Shown: positions 38,727-47,261 of the stretch, piece after piece
Layout of the letters: every line of letters begins with the position of its first letter
Position numbering within the stretch: position 1 is the stretch's first letter
IMG/VR virus record: IMGVR_UViG_3300028610_000244
Span: 1 to 64,000 of that record
Reading direction: 5' to 3' (one strand)
Origin: a virus
Length of the DNA stretch: 64,000 nucleotides
Program-made: the position numbers and the translations under genes
The notes under the pieces: model-generated
What the model was told of the DNA's origin: nothing
Seen by the model: the letters and a program-made list of their open reading frames with translations, nothing else
Database searches by the model: none

Positions 38727-40274
38727 CTATGCGTCCGTAATATAGAAAATGTTGAACGTCACTGGACCCGTGTCTACAAGCGTGGTGAAGTCCTGTGCAT
38801 TGGCATCTTGGTACATAAACATTCGTATATCATTGGCTACGATATTCAGGTCCACTTGCAGGGTATCATCGCCGGAAGCATTGACTCGAATACTAGCTAT
38901 TCCAGCAACCGCATTTCCAGTTAGATCAGAAGCTTTTATATAGAGTACATCACCGCCCGAAGATAGTTGAAAACCACCAGTGGTGTCACCTTTTCCAAGA
39001 TTATCTACTTCTGAAATAATATCACCATTCCAGATGTCTTCTGTTTTGACTTTCAAGGTCGTTGCATTTGTGCCATCCTGTACAATTAGGCGAAGAAATC
39101 TAAGCACTCTACCAGCAGTACCATCCCCAACCAAGTCGGGGGTTATGGTGACATAGTCTCCGTTGTCAGTATAGGTCAGTCCGGCACCTGTACGCAACGC
39201 ACCATCACTACTGGCTGCACCAAGATAGTCCGGTGTCGCACCTGAGTCAACCCCTACTTTCCCCATGAGGGAGTGACTTGAGCCATCAGCGGAAACATGT
39301 GTTGCCGCTGCATCCCAACCCGTCAACTTACCTGTCGGCATCAAACCATTCTGGGCGTTAGTAGCGTCCCGCGTAGCTGCGGTATGCTGTGCCGATGTCA
39401 TGTGATAGTATTCGTCAGTGGTCCCGCCCTGCAATCCTGCCGTGTTGTTGTGTGTAATTGTTGAGCCAAACTGAACCCAGGAGGCTCCGTTCCAGACATA
39501 GTTTCTGTCCTCGTCTTCGACCCAACAGGCTCCGCCTTCGTCACCAAAAGCGGTGTAGGCCACAAACCAAACGCTGCCATCGAATTCAACGATATCGTTG
39601 ACGGCGGCACCGTCCCAGTTGGCATGGGGTCCGCCCCCGGTTGCATCTAACAGGAATCTTTCACCCGTAACTTCTGACGGAGGAACCGCTGTATTATCCA
39701 CGATGTCAATGACACTATTCTGCCAATCAAGCCCAATCAGCAAGCCATCGACATAATCTTTTCTGGTCACATGCGTTCCGTCCGTTGGGGGGTTTGAAGA
39801 AATGATCGTGGCATGTGTCACTGTATCAGCGGTCCCAAGACCTAATTCGGCGGCGGTGACTACATGGGGATTGCCACTCGTCAGTCCTCGGTGTGTAGCG
39901 TTGAGACCGACTATGCTGTGACTCGACCCATCACTTGAGGCATGAGCAGTCCCTGCATCCACGGCCCATGTCGTGCCGTCCCATACGTAGTTTGCGTCTA
40001 CATCTTCGACCCAGCAAGCTCCGCCTTCATCACCTGCTGCGGTGTAGGTGACTGCCCAGGTAGTGCCATTGAATTCAACTACATCGTTGACAGCGGCTCC
40101 ATCCCAGTTGGCATGGACTCCGCCCCCGGTGGGGTCTAACAAGTATCTGTCACCATCAACTTCTGTCGGAGGGGCAGCGGTGTTATCTGCAATCGCCAGA
40201 ACACTATTCTGCCAATCAAGGTCTGACAGTGCCAGACCACCACCAGCTCCGCTTTTAATTCCTGATGCAAACAT
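38727..40274 (-). CDS. Tail fibre with two DUF2793-like repeats
   Basis: A 515-residue protein: MFASGIKSGAGGG N-terminus, two copies (about residues 16-105 and 181-271) of a DWQNSV...DGDRYLLDPTGGG...ANWDGAAVNDVVEF...GDEGGACWVED module as in DUF2793, linkers rich in H, A and T, and a C-terminal beta domain. Typical of modular tail fibres. Starts at AGGGAGTGACATG. Confidence 0.8.
   Translation of the reverse strand: MFASGIKSGAGGGLALSDLDWQNSVLAIADNTAAPPTEVDGDRYLLDPTGGGVHANWDGAAVNDVVEFNGTTWAVTYTAAGDEGGACWVEDVDANYVWDGTTWAVDAGTAHASSDGSSHSIVGLNATHRGLTSGNPHVVTAAELGLGTADTVTHATIISSNPPTDGTHVTRKDYVDGLLIGLDWQNSVIDIVDNTAVPPSEVTGERFLLDATGGGPHANWDGAAVNDIVEFDGSVWFVAYTAFGDEGGACWVEDEDRNYVWNGASWVQFGSTITHNNTAGLQGGTTDEYYHMTSAQHTAATRDATNAQNGLMPTGKLTGWDAAATHVSADGSSHSLMGKVGVDSGATPDYLGAASSDGALRTGAGLTYTDNGDYVTITPDLVGDGTAGRVLRFLRLIVQDGTNATTLKVKTEDIWNGDIISEVDNLGKGDTTGGFQLSSGGDVLYIKASDLTGNAVAGIASIRVNASGDDTLQVDLNIVANDIRMFMYQDANAQDFTTLVDTGPVTFNIFYITDA
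39462..40225 (-). repeat. Intragenic duplication in the tail-fibre gene
   Basis: The DUF2793-like module is repeated with a period of about 500 bp (39462-39730 and 39960-40225), nearly identical in long stretches, indicating a recent duplication. Confidence 0.7.
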
Positions 40275-40283
40275 GTCACTCCC

Positions 40284-40637
40284 TTATGCGTAGGCCACGA
40301 CTAGCTTTTCGCCATCAACAACTACGAGCATTTGTAGCTCGTCCAGATTGTCAACGTTAAATGAAAAGACTTCACCAGCCGCTAACGGCCACGAGTTAGT
40401 GACTGCCGCAACGTCGCCAGTTCTCACCCACACCTTGCCGGTGTTGTCCGGGTGTCCCATGACGAGAAGCTCATTGCAGACGGCATCGCTGCCTTGTACT
40501 TCATCGTTTGCCCCGCTCCCAGTGAAGTGCAGAACATCTTGCATCACTGTACCTTTGCGGCCGTGAATTTCGCGGCCCTTGCTCGTTGCTTTTCCGAGGT
40601 ATCCGATTATTGATGCTGCTGTGTCGCCTAGTGCCAT
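40284..40637 (-). CDS. Structural protein with GYLGKA..GRE motif
   Basis: A 117-residue protein starting MALGDTAASIIGYLGKATSK then GREIHG, followed by a small beta domain (VWVRTGD, FSFNVDNLDELQMLVVV). Shares the GYLGKA-x3-GRE element with the 40651 and 46037 proteins. Probably a virion decoration or tail protein. Confidence 0.66.
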   Translation of the reverse strand: MALGDTAASIIGYLGKATSKGREIHGRKGTVMQDVLHFTGSGANDEVQGSDAVCNELLVMGHPDNTGKVWVRTGDVAAVTNSWPLAAGEVFSFNVDNLDELQMLVVVDGEKLVVAYA

Positions 40638-40650
40638 TTTGTTCTCCTTG

Positions 40651-41496
40651 TTAGTCTGTTACCACATGTCCCTGTGCCATCATTCTGAAAGATTCCAATC
40701 CGCTGAGATTATCTTGGATCAATACTTCGAGCATTTCACCACCCATAAGCCGTAGCGTCACGCCATGCTTTGATGGACCCGCGTATGTATTTCTGAATCT
40801 GTATCCGAAAGAGCCCGCAGGTGCTTTATCCGTGTAGGCGGCGTCAAAACATAAGAGGCCGATGTCACCGTTGCTCTTGATATTCCACACGTTATCAATT
40901 ACTTCATTGTTTACCCGAAGGACTACGCCGTTGGTTAATGCGGCGAGGTTGCCGAACAAAGCATCATCCATCGCGGAACCACTCTGAATATATCCTGTGA
41001 TCCTTGTAATATCTACTTCAAGATCGCGGGGGACACCAACAGGACCAATCTGGAATATTTCAGTCGTGACAGAACCGTTCACAGCCAGTTCATCGGTTGC
41101 AGTGATAACCGCCGAGAGTGCGGTCGTGAATTTTTTATCAATAGGCGTGTCCAATGTCACTACCTGTCCAGCCGGAGCCCCGATCTGTTTGCCAAAATAG
41201 AAAAACCCTTCACCAGAAAAGATGCCGACCACGTTGCCGGCGTCAAAGCCGGTCGTGTCTGCGATAGTGATTGTCATGTCTTCCAGTGCAGTTTCTACCG
41301 TAAGTGTGGTAGGGACTCCTGCCGCCTGGATGAAGTCAAGGTCCAGTGCCCGCGTGTGCTGATCCTGGACGTTGACCGGAATGCCACCGTTGTCCTCACC
41401 TGGAACCCAAAGCTCACGGCCCCATTGAGTAGCTTTACCCAGGTAGCCCATTAACCGGGCTGCACCTACCTCTTCACCATATTGCTCATGTGCCAT
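40651..41496 (-). CDS. Structural protein with GYLGKA..GRE motif
   Basis: A 281-residue beta-rich protein; the motif is at residues 17-28 (GYLGKATQWGRE). The rest includes TIADTTGFDAGNVVGIF and FRNTYAGPSKHGVTLRL. Transcribed from the promoter at 41527 with the downstream genes. Likely a tail or adhesion protein. Confidence 0.68.
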   Translation of the reverse strand: MAHEQYGEEVGAARLMGYLGKATQWGRELWVPGEDNGGIPVNVQDQHTRALDLDFIQAAGVPTTLTVETALEDMTITIADTTGFDAGNVVGIFSGEGFFYFGKQIGAPAGQVVTLDTPIDKKFTTALSAVITATDELAVNGSVTTEIFQIGPVGVPRDLEVDITRITGYIQSGSAMDDALFGNLAALTNGVVLRVNNEVIDNVWNIKSNGDIGLLCFDAAYTDKAPAGSFGYRFRNTYAGPSKHGVTLRLMGGEMLEVLIQDNLSGLESFRMMAQGHVVTD

Positions 41497-41526
41497 TTAG
41501 TATAGTTCCTTTAGCATTATAGGACC

Positions 41527-41555
41527 ATACTACCATAAATGCAGGCTAAATGCAA
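41527..41555 (-). promoter_or_regulatory. Sigma70-like promoter
   Basis: TTGCAT (41550-41555), 17-bp spacer ending TGG (extended -10), TAGTAT (41527-41532). Upstream of the 41496 gene. Confidence 0.72.
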
Positions 41556-41557
41556 GC

Positions 41558-41893
41558 TTATTCTGTCTCCAATCCGGTAGGTTTATCCTCGATCATCGCC
41601 AACGCCTGCCCGTGCATCAGCGGAAGAAATCCAGGCTGCTTGCCCTCAATGGCCTTCTTGATCTGATTCAGCTCATCCAGGGTCAGCTCGACCTCGTCCT
41701 CGGCCTTGGAGAGCTTCACAGATAGCTCGAACCGCTGCTTCTTATACTCTGAGGCTTCTGGGGCCTCATCACCCGCCACCTGCCCGAGTAGCGTATCCAG
41801 GAGCACGGTCTTGAGAGTCAGTGGACCCTTATCCTTCACCACCATGTCTACGCGGTCAAGTCCTTTGAATGCTTGTGTCAGGTTCAATTTCAT
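41558..41893 (-). CDS. Unknown 111-residue structural-region protein
   Basis: Begins MKLNLTQAFKGLDRVDM; LTLKTVLLDTLLGQVAG, then KLSKAEDEVELTLDELNQI. Resembles the 38445 protein in layout. Between two fibre genes. Confidence 0.62.
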   Translation of the reverse strand: MKLNLTQAFKGLDRVDMVVKDKGPLTLKTVLLDTLLGQVAGDEAPEASEYKKQRFELSVKLSKAEDEVELTLDELNQIKKAIEGKQPGFLPLMHGQALAMIEDKPTGLETE

Positions 41894-41912
41894 TTCAGTT
41901 CTCCTTGCTTGA

Positions 41913-44900
41913 TTATTTTGTCACCCATGCACCGGCTTCGTAGAAATTGAAGACGGCTGTTGTCGTGTTATAAATCACCATGCCATTGACCGCAGTCAAG
42001 GCGTTACGCTGTGTCGTAGTCATCTGTGCTGTTTCAAGAGCACCGCTCAACTTGGTACTACCGGCAGCACGACATCGAAGAATTTCTTTTATTCCCGAAG
42101 CGACAGTTTGGACCTGAATCACGAAATCAAAATCAAGATTACCTGATGTCGAATTCGCCTTATGGGCTCCGATCTCAGCACACAATACCGGAACGTCAGC
42201 GGCGTCAGTGTGATGCCCAGTGAATCCCATACCGCCACCTGAGCCTAGTTCCTGTGGTGTTGAGTCGTGAAAATTTGCTTGCATGTTGTCGGCGGACACG
42301 ACTTCGAGCGGCAACGTGTATGTAGCAGTTGCTTGAGTTGGGTCGCCTATCACGAGTTGTTCTGTGTGAATCCTACCCTCAACTCTGATTCCCATATCAA
42401 ATTCCAGGATACCATCAACGCCAACGTCGTTGTCGGTGACATACATCTTTGTACCGTCAGGACTGAATGTTATCGAGTTCGGCACGGTTGCAATCGTTGT
42501 CAGGTCCAGCGATCTTGAAAGTATGCCGGTTGTTATGTCCCATGCCGTTGACAGATCGTACTCGTGAATGTCATCTTCCGCCGAGCCATCCACTACATAC
42601 AAACGCCGGCCATCTGGGCTAAATGAGAAGCCCTCAATGTTGTCCATAGAGGCGTCGAACTTCGTCGTGTATGTTGCGGTAGTGACATCCCAGGCCGTAG
42701 TCAGTGTCCAGAGCTGGACTTCATTTAGTGTCCCATCACTGATGAACATCTTGAGACCATCGGGCTTGAAGCGGATACCTATCGGAGTCGTAGAGCTGGT
42801 AGATACGTCCTTTAGGTTCGTCGCGGATGCCGTCGATAACGTCCAAGCAGTTGAGAGCGTATACATGTTGACTTCATCACCGGCAGAACCGACAATGTAC
42901 ATCTTGGTTCCATCAAGGTTGAAGCAGACACCCATCGGATTGGCTTCCTCGGTGGTCGTGCTCATCGTAGATGTCCAGGTCATTGAGGACACATCCCACG
43001 GAGTTGAGAGAGCAAACTCATTGATCTCATCATCCACATTACAGACGATGAAGACCTTCTTGCCATCAGGGCTAAACGCCGAATCGTGCGGCCCAGTGCC
43101 CCAGGTGGCTAACGCAAACGTCTGCTTATATATTGCTGTCGTGGTGTTCCATAAATTATGATGACTGCCCTGAGTCTCACCATTAGTGTAGGTGGTGACA
43201 CCGTCGTTGATAAGCCCAGTGATCTCGACGTCTTGGAGTAGCTGGATGCCGTCAGTGCTGAATCGAGCCAGTACAGTTGTTTGCTGGTTGATTTCAGTCT
43301 CATTATAGCTCTGGACAGTGAGAGGCCCGCTCTGTTCTTTCTTGATGAAGTTGCTTGTGCCACCGACAAAGACGAACGCTGTTTCTCCAGGTGAATCAAA
43401 TCCACTTGGACCCTCTACGAGTATATTGTTACGAATATATGTGTAGCCGTCACTGTCTATGGAGGCAACCGTGACATCAGCACTGTCTTTGACATAAACT
43501 TTCTTGGCTCCGGCAGCATCACCAACCCGGAGAACCACATCCTCTGTAACCGACCTAATCCCCATCTCTGTCTGGCCCTGCATGTAGAGACCACCGACAG
43601 GGCTCCCATGAATGTAGGCTCGTCTGGCGGCGTTGATAAAGAGCCGGATATAGTCGTCGCCTTCGTCGGCCTTACGATAGATATAGAGCTTTTTGCCATC
43701 ACTAACATCACTAACATCGGTGTCACCGAAGCAAACAATGTCACCAGTGACATCAGGTTGGACCTTTAGGTCTCCTGTACTCCATATCTCAGGAGCCCTT
43801 ACTCCGCCAACCACTTTCAGCCAACCACCATACTCAAACCGAGCCACCTCTGTGCCGCTGTAGCCCATAGAGTAGATGGTCGTTACATCATTGCTGGCAA
43901 TCCGCAACTCATCACCGGCCTCGACCCCGATTGCGAAAGTAGTCAAATACATATTGAGCTTTGGTCCGGTCTCGTTGGGGAACTGAACCAAGTTCGGCTT
44001 GACAGTGCCAACGACCGTGAGAACGCCACCCGCATACGTGAAGTTATTACTGCCCACTAAGCCCGCACCCACCGAATTTCCGTAAGCGACTTGGCCTACA
44101 GTGAATCCCTGCAAGTCTGCACCGAAGTAAGAATGGTCAGTGACTTGTGCCGTCGTGATCGTGATGCCCGTACTCTTATCCCATGCAGTGAAAACAGGAT
44201 CGGTTTCGACCAACAGATAAGCCTGCAAGTCGGTGATCTGTGCCTCAGTGATTGTGATACCTGTACTCCGGTCCCAAGCCATGAAGACAGGATCGGTCTC
44301 ATCGCCGGTAACGAAATGATTCAGGTCTGTGATCTGCGACTCGGTGATCGTGATACCAGTCGATCTATCCCAAGCCATGAAGACAGGATCGGTTTCATCG
44401 GCGGTGACGAAATGATCGAGGTCGCTGATCTGTGACTCGGTAATTACGATGCCGGTGCTTTTGTCCCAGGCCGAGAAGACAGGATCGGTTTCTGTCACCA
44501 ATACATCTTGTCCGCCAGACTGCAAGCCAAAGGGTGCATTGACCACCCCGGCTGGAGATATGAAGAGTCGATAAGAACTGGTGTCAGCGATTGAAAAACC
44601 ACCTGCGGGAGTAGGTGTCCCGGTGGCCCCTGCTCTCAAGAACCATCGGTCCCCACCTGGAGCCGTGTTATTGATTTCAATACATGCGTTTTGCCCGCCA
44701 ACGGACTCGGAGCCCTTCACAACGAGTCTATTATTTATCACCGGGATAGTAGCTGTGCCCGTGACCACCAAGTCACCAATCGCTACGTCGTCGCCGGTGA
44801 CAGTAGGTGACACCGTTGTTCCGACTCGCTTCCAGTGCTCACCATGCAGAACATTAGCACCGAACTCTTCCCACTTGTCGGCGTTTGCCGCGAATGTCCC

Positions 44901-45713
44901 TGTCTGTGCTCCGGTGACATTGCAAACGTAGATCATCCTATTGTCTATAAAGTATTCGCCCTGAGTCCAAGTTGCTCCGTCAACCCACTCTTGGGTCTGG
45001 AGAAGATTGTCCTCGGTTAGCGAAGAGATATCAATTTTGTAATACGGAAACGTTACCGCCGCATTTGTTTTTAGTGAGAATGTGTTGTCGCTGCTAAACC
45101 TGGAGAAGACGGTGGTCCCTTCTTCGTACTCCATGTGCCCGTCCAGGATCAGGGCCGCATCTGAGAGAGCTGCGAACACATCCGTTGGATAGCTTTGATC
45201 GAAGAGTAAAAGTCCGGTGTCGTCGGCTCCCAACCATATCTGGAACCTAACAGGGCTCGAAGCCGCAACAGCTCCTGTCTTCATGGTGAGCTTCTGGAGC
45301 AACGTGTGTGCAGTCACCGGATTAGAGTATTCGTAAACGGTGCCCGACCACTCACCGGATTGATCCGGTTGGGCTTCTAAATCCGCCTGGAATGAAAACG
45401 CCCGCATGATCTTGGCGTCAGTGACACTTGCTTCTCCATCGAACATGCTGTGGCCCAGGAAGTGAAGCGTGCCATCGGCTCGCTCTGTGGCGACATGGTT
45501 TCCGATAGCAGCAACACCGACACTTTTCCCAAGCCATAACGACCTGGGGCCTGTTTCAAAATCGGCCGGTTGCCAGACACCATTGATCCTGCTCTGAATT
45601 TCGGTGTAGCCGGTGTCACTGTCTACAGTGAATCGCAGACTATTGTCCAGGTCTTCACGACCTGCTAGGTAGATTGTTTCTTTATCATTTTCTATTGCAG
45701 GAGTATACGACAT
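41913..45713 (-). CDS. Large tail fibre with tandem repeats and beta-propeller-like region
   Basis: A 1266-residue protein. N-terminal 400 residues are beta-rich. Residues about 405-520 hold four tandem 31-32-residue units around DETDPVFMAWDRSTGITITE, a motif common in tail fibres. Residues about 870-1105 hold five or more units with FSPDGKKVFIV, FNLDGTKMYIV, FKPDGLKMFIS, FSPDGRRLYVV and FSPDGTKMYVT, a YVTN/WD-like beta propeller. The C-terminus (GMVIYNTTTAVFNFYEAGAW) is a typical fibre tip. Likely the main host-recognition protein. Confidence 0.85.
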   Translation of the reverse strand: MSYTPAIENDKETIYLAGREDLDNSLRFTVDSDTGYTEIQSRINGVWQPADFETGPRSLWLGKSVGVAAIGNHVATERADGTLHFLGHSMFDGEASVTDAKIMRAFSFQADLEAQPDQSGEWSGTVYEYSNPVTAHTLLQKLTMKTGAVAASSPVRFQIWLGADDTGLLLFDQSYPTDVFAALSDAALILDGHMEYEEGTTVFSRFSSDNTFSLKTNAAVTFPYYKIDISSLTEDNLLQTQEWVDGATWTQGEYFIDNRMIYVCNVTGAQTGTFAANADKWEEFGANVLHGEHWKRVGTTVSPTVTGDDVAIGDLVVTGTATIPVINNRLVVKGSESVGGQNACIEINNTAPGGDRWFLRAGATGTPTPAGGFSIADTSSYRLFISPAGVVNAPFGLQSGGQDVLVTETDPVFSAWDKSTGIVITESQISDLDHFVTADETDPVFMAWDRSTGITITESQITDLNHFVTGDETDPVFMAWDRSTGITITEAQITDLQAYLLVETDPVFTAWDKSTGITITTAQVTDHSYFGADLQGFTVGQVAYGNSVGAGLVGSNNFTYAGGVLTVVGTVKPNLVQFPNETGPKLNMYLTTFAIGVEAGDELRIASNDVTTIYSMGYSGTEVARFEYGGWLKVVGGVRAPEIWSTGDLKVQPDVTGDIVCFGDTDVSDVSDGKKLYIYRKADEGDDYIRLFINAARRAYIHGSPVGGLYMQGQTEMGIRSVTEDVVLRVGDAAGAKKVYVKDSADVTVASIDSDGYTYIRNNILVEGPSGFDSPGETAFVFVGGTSNFIKKEQSGPLTVQSYNETEINQQTTVLARFSTDGIQLLQDVEITGLINDGVTTYTNGETQGSHHNLWNTTTAIYKQTFALATWGTGPHDSAFSPDGKKVFIVCNVDDEINEFALSTPWDVSSMTWTSTMSTTTEEANPMGVCFNLDGTKMYIVGSAGDEVNMYTLSTAWTLSTASATNLKDVSTSSTTPIGIRFKPDGLKMFISDGTLNEVQLWTLTTAWDVTTATYTTKFDASMDNIEGFSFSPDGRRLYVVDGSAEDDIHEYDLSTAWDITTGILSRSLDLTTIATVPNSITFSPDGTKMYVTDNDVGVDGILEFDMGIRVEGRIHTEQLVIGDPTQATATYTLPLEVVSADNMQANFHDSTPQELGSGGGMGFTGHHTDAADVPVLCAEIGAHKANSTSGNLDFDFVIQVQTVASGIKEILRCRAAGSTKLSGALETAQMTTTQRNALTAVNGMVIYNTTTAVFNFYEAGAWVTK

Positions 45714-46037
45714 TTATATTACCCACCAATTAAGTCCATCTGATCGGATTGTTTTTGATTCATATAGGCCAAGTACGATGAGGGCCGCTGAGCCGTCAAC
45801 GGTGTCAGGAACCGTTGCGATGAAGCCACACTGGTAGGTTGCGTCGATACACTTAATAGTGAAGGTTTGTTTCTTACAGTACACCACTGGAGGCAATGTC
45901 GCCGTTACAGTATTGCTCAATCCATTAAGCAAGATAAGTGATCTTGAACCTGTTGGTCCCTCAAGGATGTCACCGTCATTGATGAATGTTGCTACTCTAT
46001 CGAGCCCAATGTTGGATGGTTTGTACTCAAGAACCAT
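45714..46037 (-). CDS. Small structural protein
   Basis: A 107-residue beta-rich protein: VTATLPPVVYCKKQTFTIK, ALIVLGLYESKTIRSDG. It follows the first operon gene and abuts the large fibre gene without gap. Probably a fibre-associated or trimer-cap domain. Confidence 0.62.
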   Translation of the reverse strand: MVLEYKPSNIGLDRVATFINDGDILEGPTGSRSLILLNGLSNTVTATLPPVVYCKKQTFTIKCIDATYQCGFIATVPDTVDGSAALIVLGLYESKTIRSDGLNWWVI

Positions 46038-46414
46038 TAGACTATCTCAGCCTCAGACATCGGTCCATCGGCGGGAACCTTTATAATGTGGATCGTGTCG
46101 CCGGTCGTGATAAACTTGAGATGAATGTCAGAGAATCTGATCCCACCGAGCCGCACAGAATCTTTGGCGTTGAGTGGTATGAAGTTCGCAGCACCTACTA
46201 CGTTGTATAGACTGAATTGAATAACATCAACGTTATCCGGTCCCGCTATAACAAGCACCTCAGCCAGCTCGCCATCATCAGTGCCTTGCCAGACCTCAGC
46301 ATCGCCGGTAGATGTGTGGACCGTGAACGGATCAGGAGCCACTATGCGAGTAATGACTTCTCGCCCAGTAGGGCACGCCTTACCTAAATAACCTGCTAAA
46401 TTTTCACTGGTCAT
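46037..46414 (-). CDS. Structural protein with GYLGKA..GRE motif
   Basis: A 125-residue protein beginning MTSENLAGYLGKACPT then GREVITR; the remainder is a small beta domain (VLVIAGPDNVDVIQFSL). Third paralogue in the operon and first gene after the promoter at 46448. Confidence 0.67.
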   Translation of the reverse strand: MTSENLAGYLGKACPTGREVITRIVAPDPFTVHTSTGDAEVWQGTDDGELAEVLVIAGPDNVDVIQFSLYNVVGAANFIPLNAKDSVRLGGIRFSDIHLKFITTGDTIHIIKVPADGPMSEAEIV

Positions 46415-46447
46415 AGTGTTTCCTTCCGCGAAACTTAACCTATGACC

Positions 46448-46476
46448 ATGCTACCACAAACTGAACGTCTTGTCAA
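46448..46476 (-). promoter_or_regulatory. Sigma70-like promoter of the tail operon
   Basis: TTGACA (46471-46476), 17-bp spacer ending TGG (extended -10), TAGCAT (46448-46453). The -35 overlaps the stop region of the 46473 gene. Confidence 0.8.
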
Positions 46477-46703
46477 GCATTTTTTCTGGAGTCTGTTACT
46501 CGACTTTCAACCAATTTAATAACTATGACCGTGTGATCTGAGAACTTGGAGTTGACCAACCCCGCTTTCCTGGCCGTCTTCCACGCTTTCTCGATCCCTT
46601 GTGGTGAATTGTAGAGCCACGAACCGCCCTCGCATACTTGCCAGAGTCGGCCCGTGGTCCCGTGTCTTAACGCATATTGTTTGTCAGTTGGTAGGTCGCT
46701 CAT
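46473..46703 (-). CDS. Unknown 76-residue protein
   Basis: Begins MSDLPTDKQYALRHGTTG; ends KLVESRVTDSRKNA. Abuts the upstream stop. No family recognised. Confidence 0.62.
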   Translation of the reverse strand: MSDLPTDKQYALRHGTTGRLWQVCEGGSWLYNSPQGIEKAWKTARKAGLVNSKFSDHTVIVIKLVESRVTDSRKNA

Positions 46704-46967
46704 CTATGACATCACTGCGAAGCAGATGTAAGCACCAAGAGCCAGTGCAGTGAACACCGAGCCAATCCACACATTGAATGTGATCGCGTGGCCGGTGTGG
46801 ATGTCACTCCGGGTCTTGAGAGCCCGACTAATTTCTTTGTAGCATGGATCGCAAAGATCACCGAGCTTGAAGTCACAGGTGCTTCCTCTGTGACCTTTGA
46901 TCTCGTTGCTTCCATCGGTGTGTTCCTTCCCACACCACTCGCACTTGTATGTAATCGTATAGGTCAT
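46704..46967 (-). CDS. Zinc ribbon plus membrane helix, 87 residues
   Basis: YKCEWCGKEH and LGDLCDPCYKEI form a zinc ribbon; the end is hydrophobic (IGSVFTALALGAYICFAV). GAGAGTGACATG start. Confidence 0.65.
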   Translation of the reverse strand: MTYTITYKCEWCGKEHTDGSNEIKGHRGSTCDFKLGDLCDPCYKEISRALKTRSDIHTGHAITFNVWIGSVFTALALGAYICFAVMS

Positions 46968-46968
46968 G

Positions 46969-47133
46969 TCACTCTCTTCCCATAGATTCTAAATCCGCCG
47001 ACAGATCATGGAAGCAGTTCATTGCTTTCTCCCTGTCTGCAAACTCTTCACTCATTTGAGCCAGCTTGTTCTCGTGCTCCACATACCCTTTCGGGTCTGT
47101 CTCAACTATAACGACTTGTACCCTGAACGCCAT
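46969..47133 (-). CDS. Unknown 54-residue protein
   Basis: Begins MAFRVQVVIVETDPKGYVE; acidic helical end. GGTGAGTGACATG start, one base after the upstream TGA. Confidence 0.62.
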   Translation of the reverse strand: MAFRVQVVIVETDPKGYVEHENKLAQMSEEFADREKAMNCFHDLSADLESMGRE

Positions 47134-47134
47134 G

Positions 47135-47257
47135 TCACTCACCGTCCTCTCGGCACCATGTCCGACTCTTCTCTTTCTTCTTGTCCTCATGGACCCTCGT
47201 CCCTGGCGGCATCTGCCTACGCGGAAGTCGCGGTTTCAATTTCTTCTTAGCCGCCAT
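47135..47257 (-). CDS. 40-residue basic micro-protein
   Basis: Begins MAAKKKLKPRLPRRQMPP; highly basic with one Cys. GGTAGTGACATG at start and TGACATG at end. Possible nucleic-acid binder; inference only. Confidence 0.58.
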   Translation of the reverse strand: MAAKKKLKPRLPRRQMPPGTRVHEDKKKEKSRTWCREDGE

Positions 47258-47261
47258 GTCA

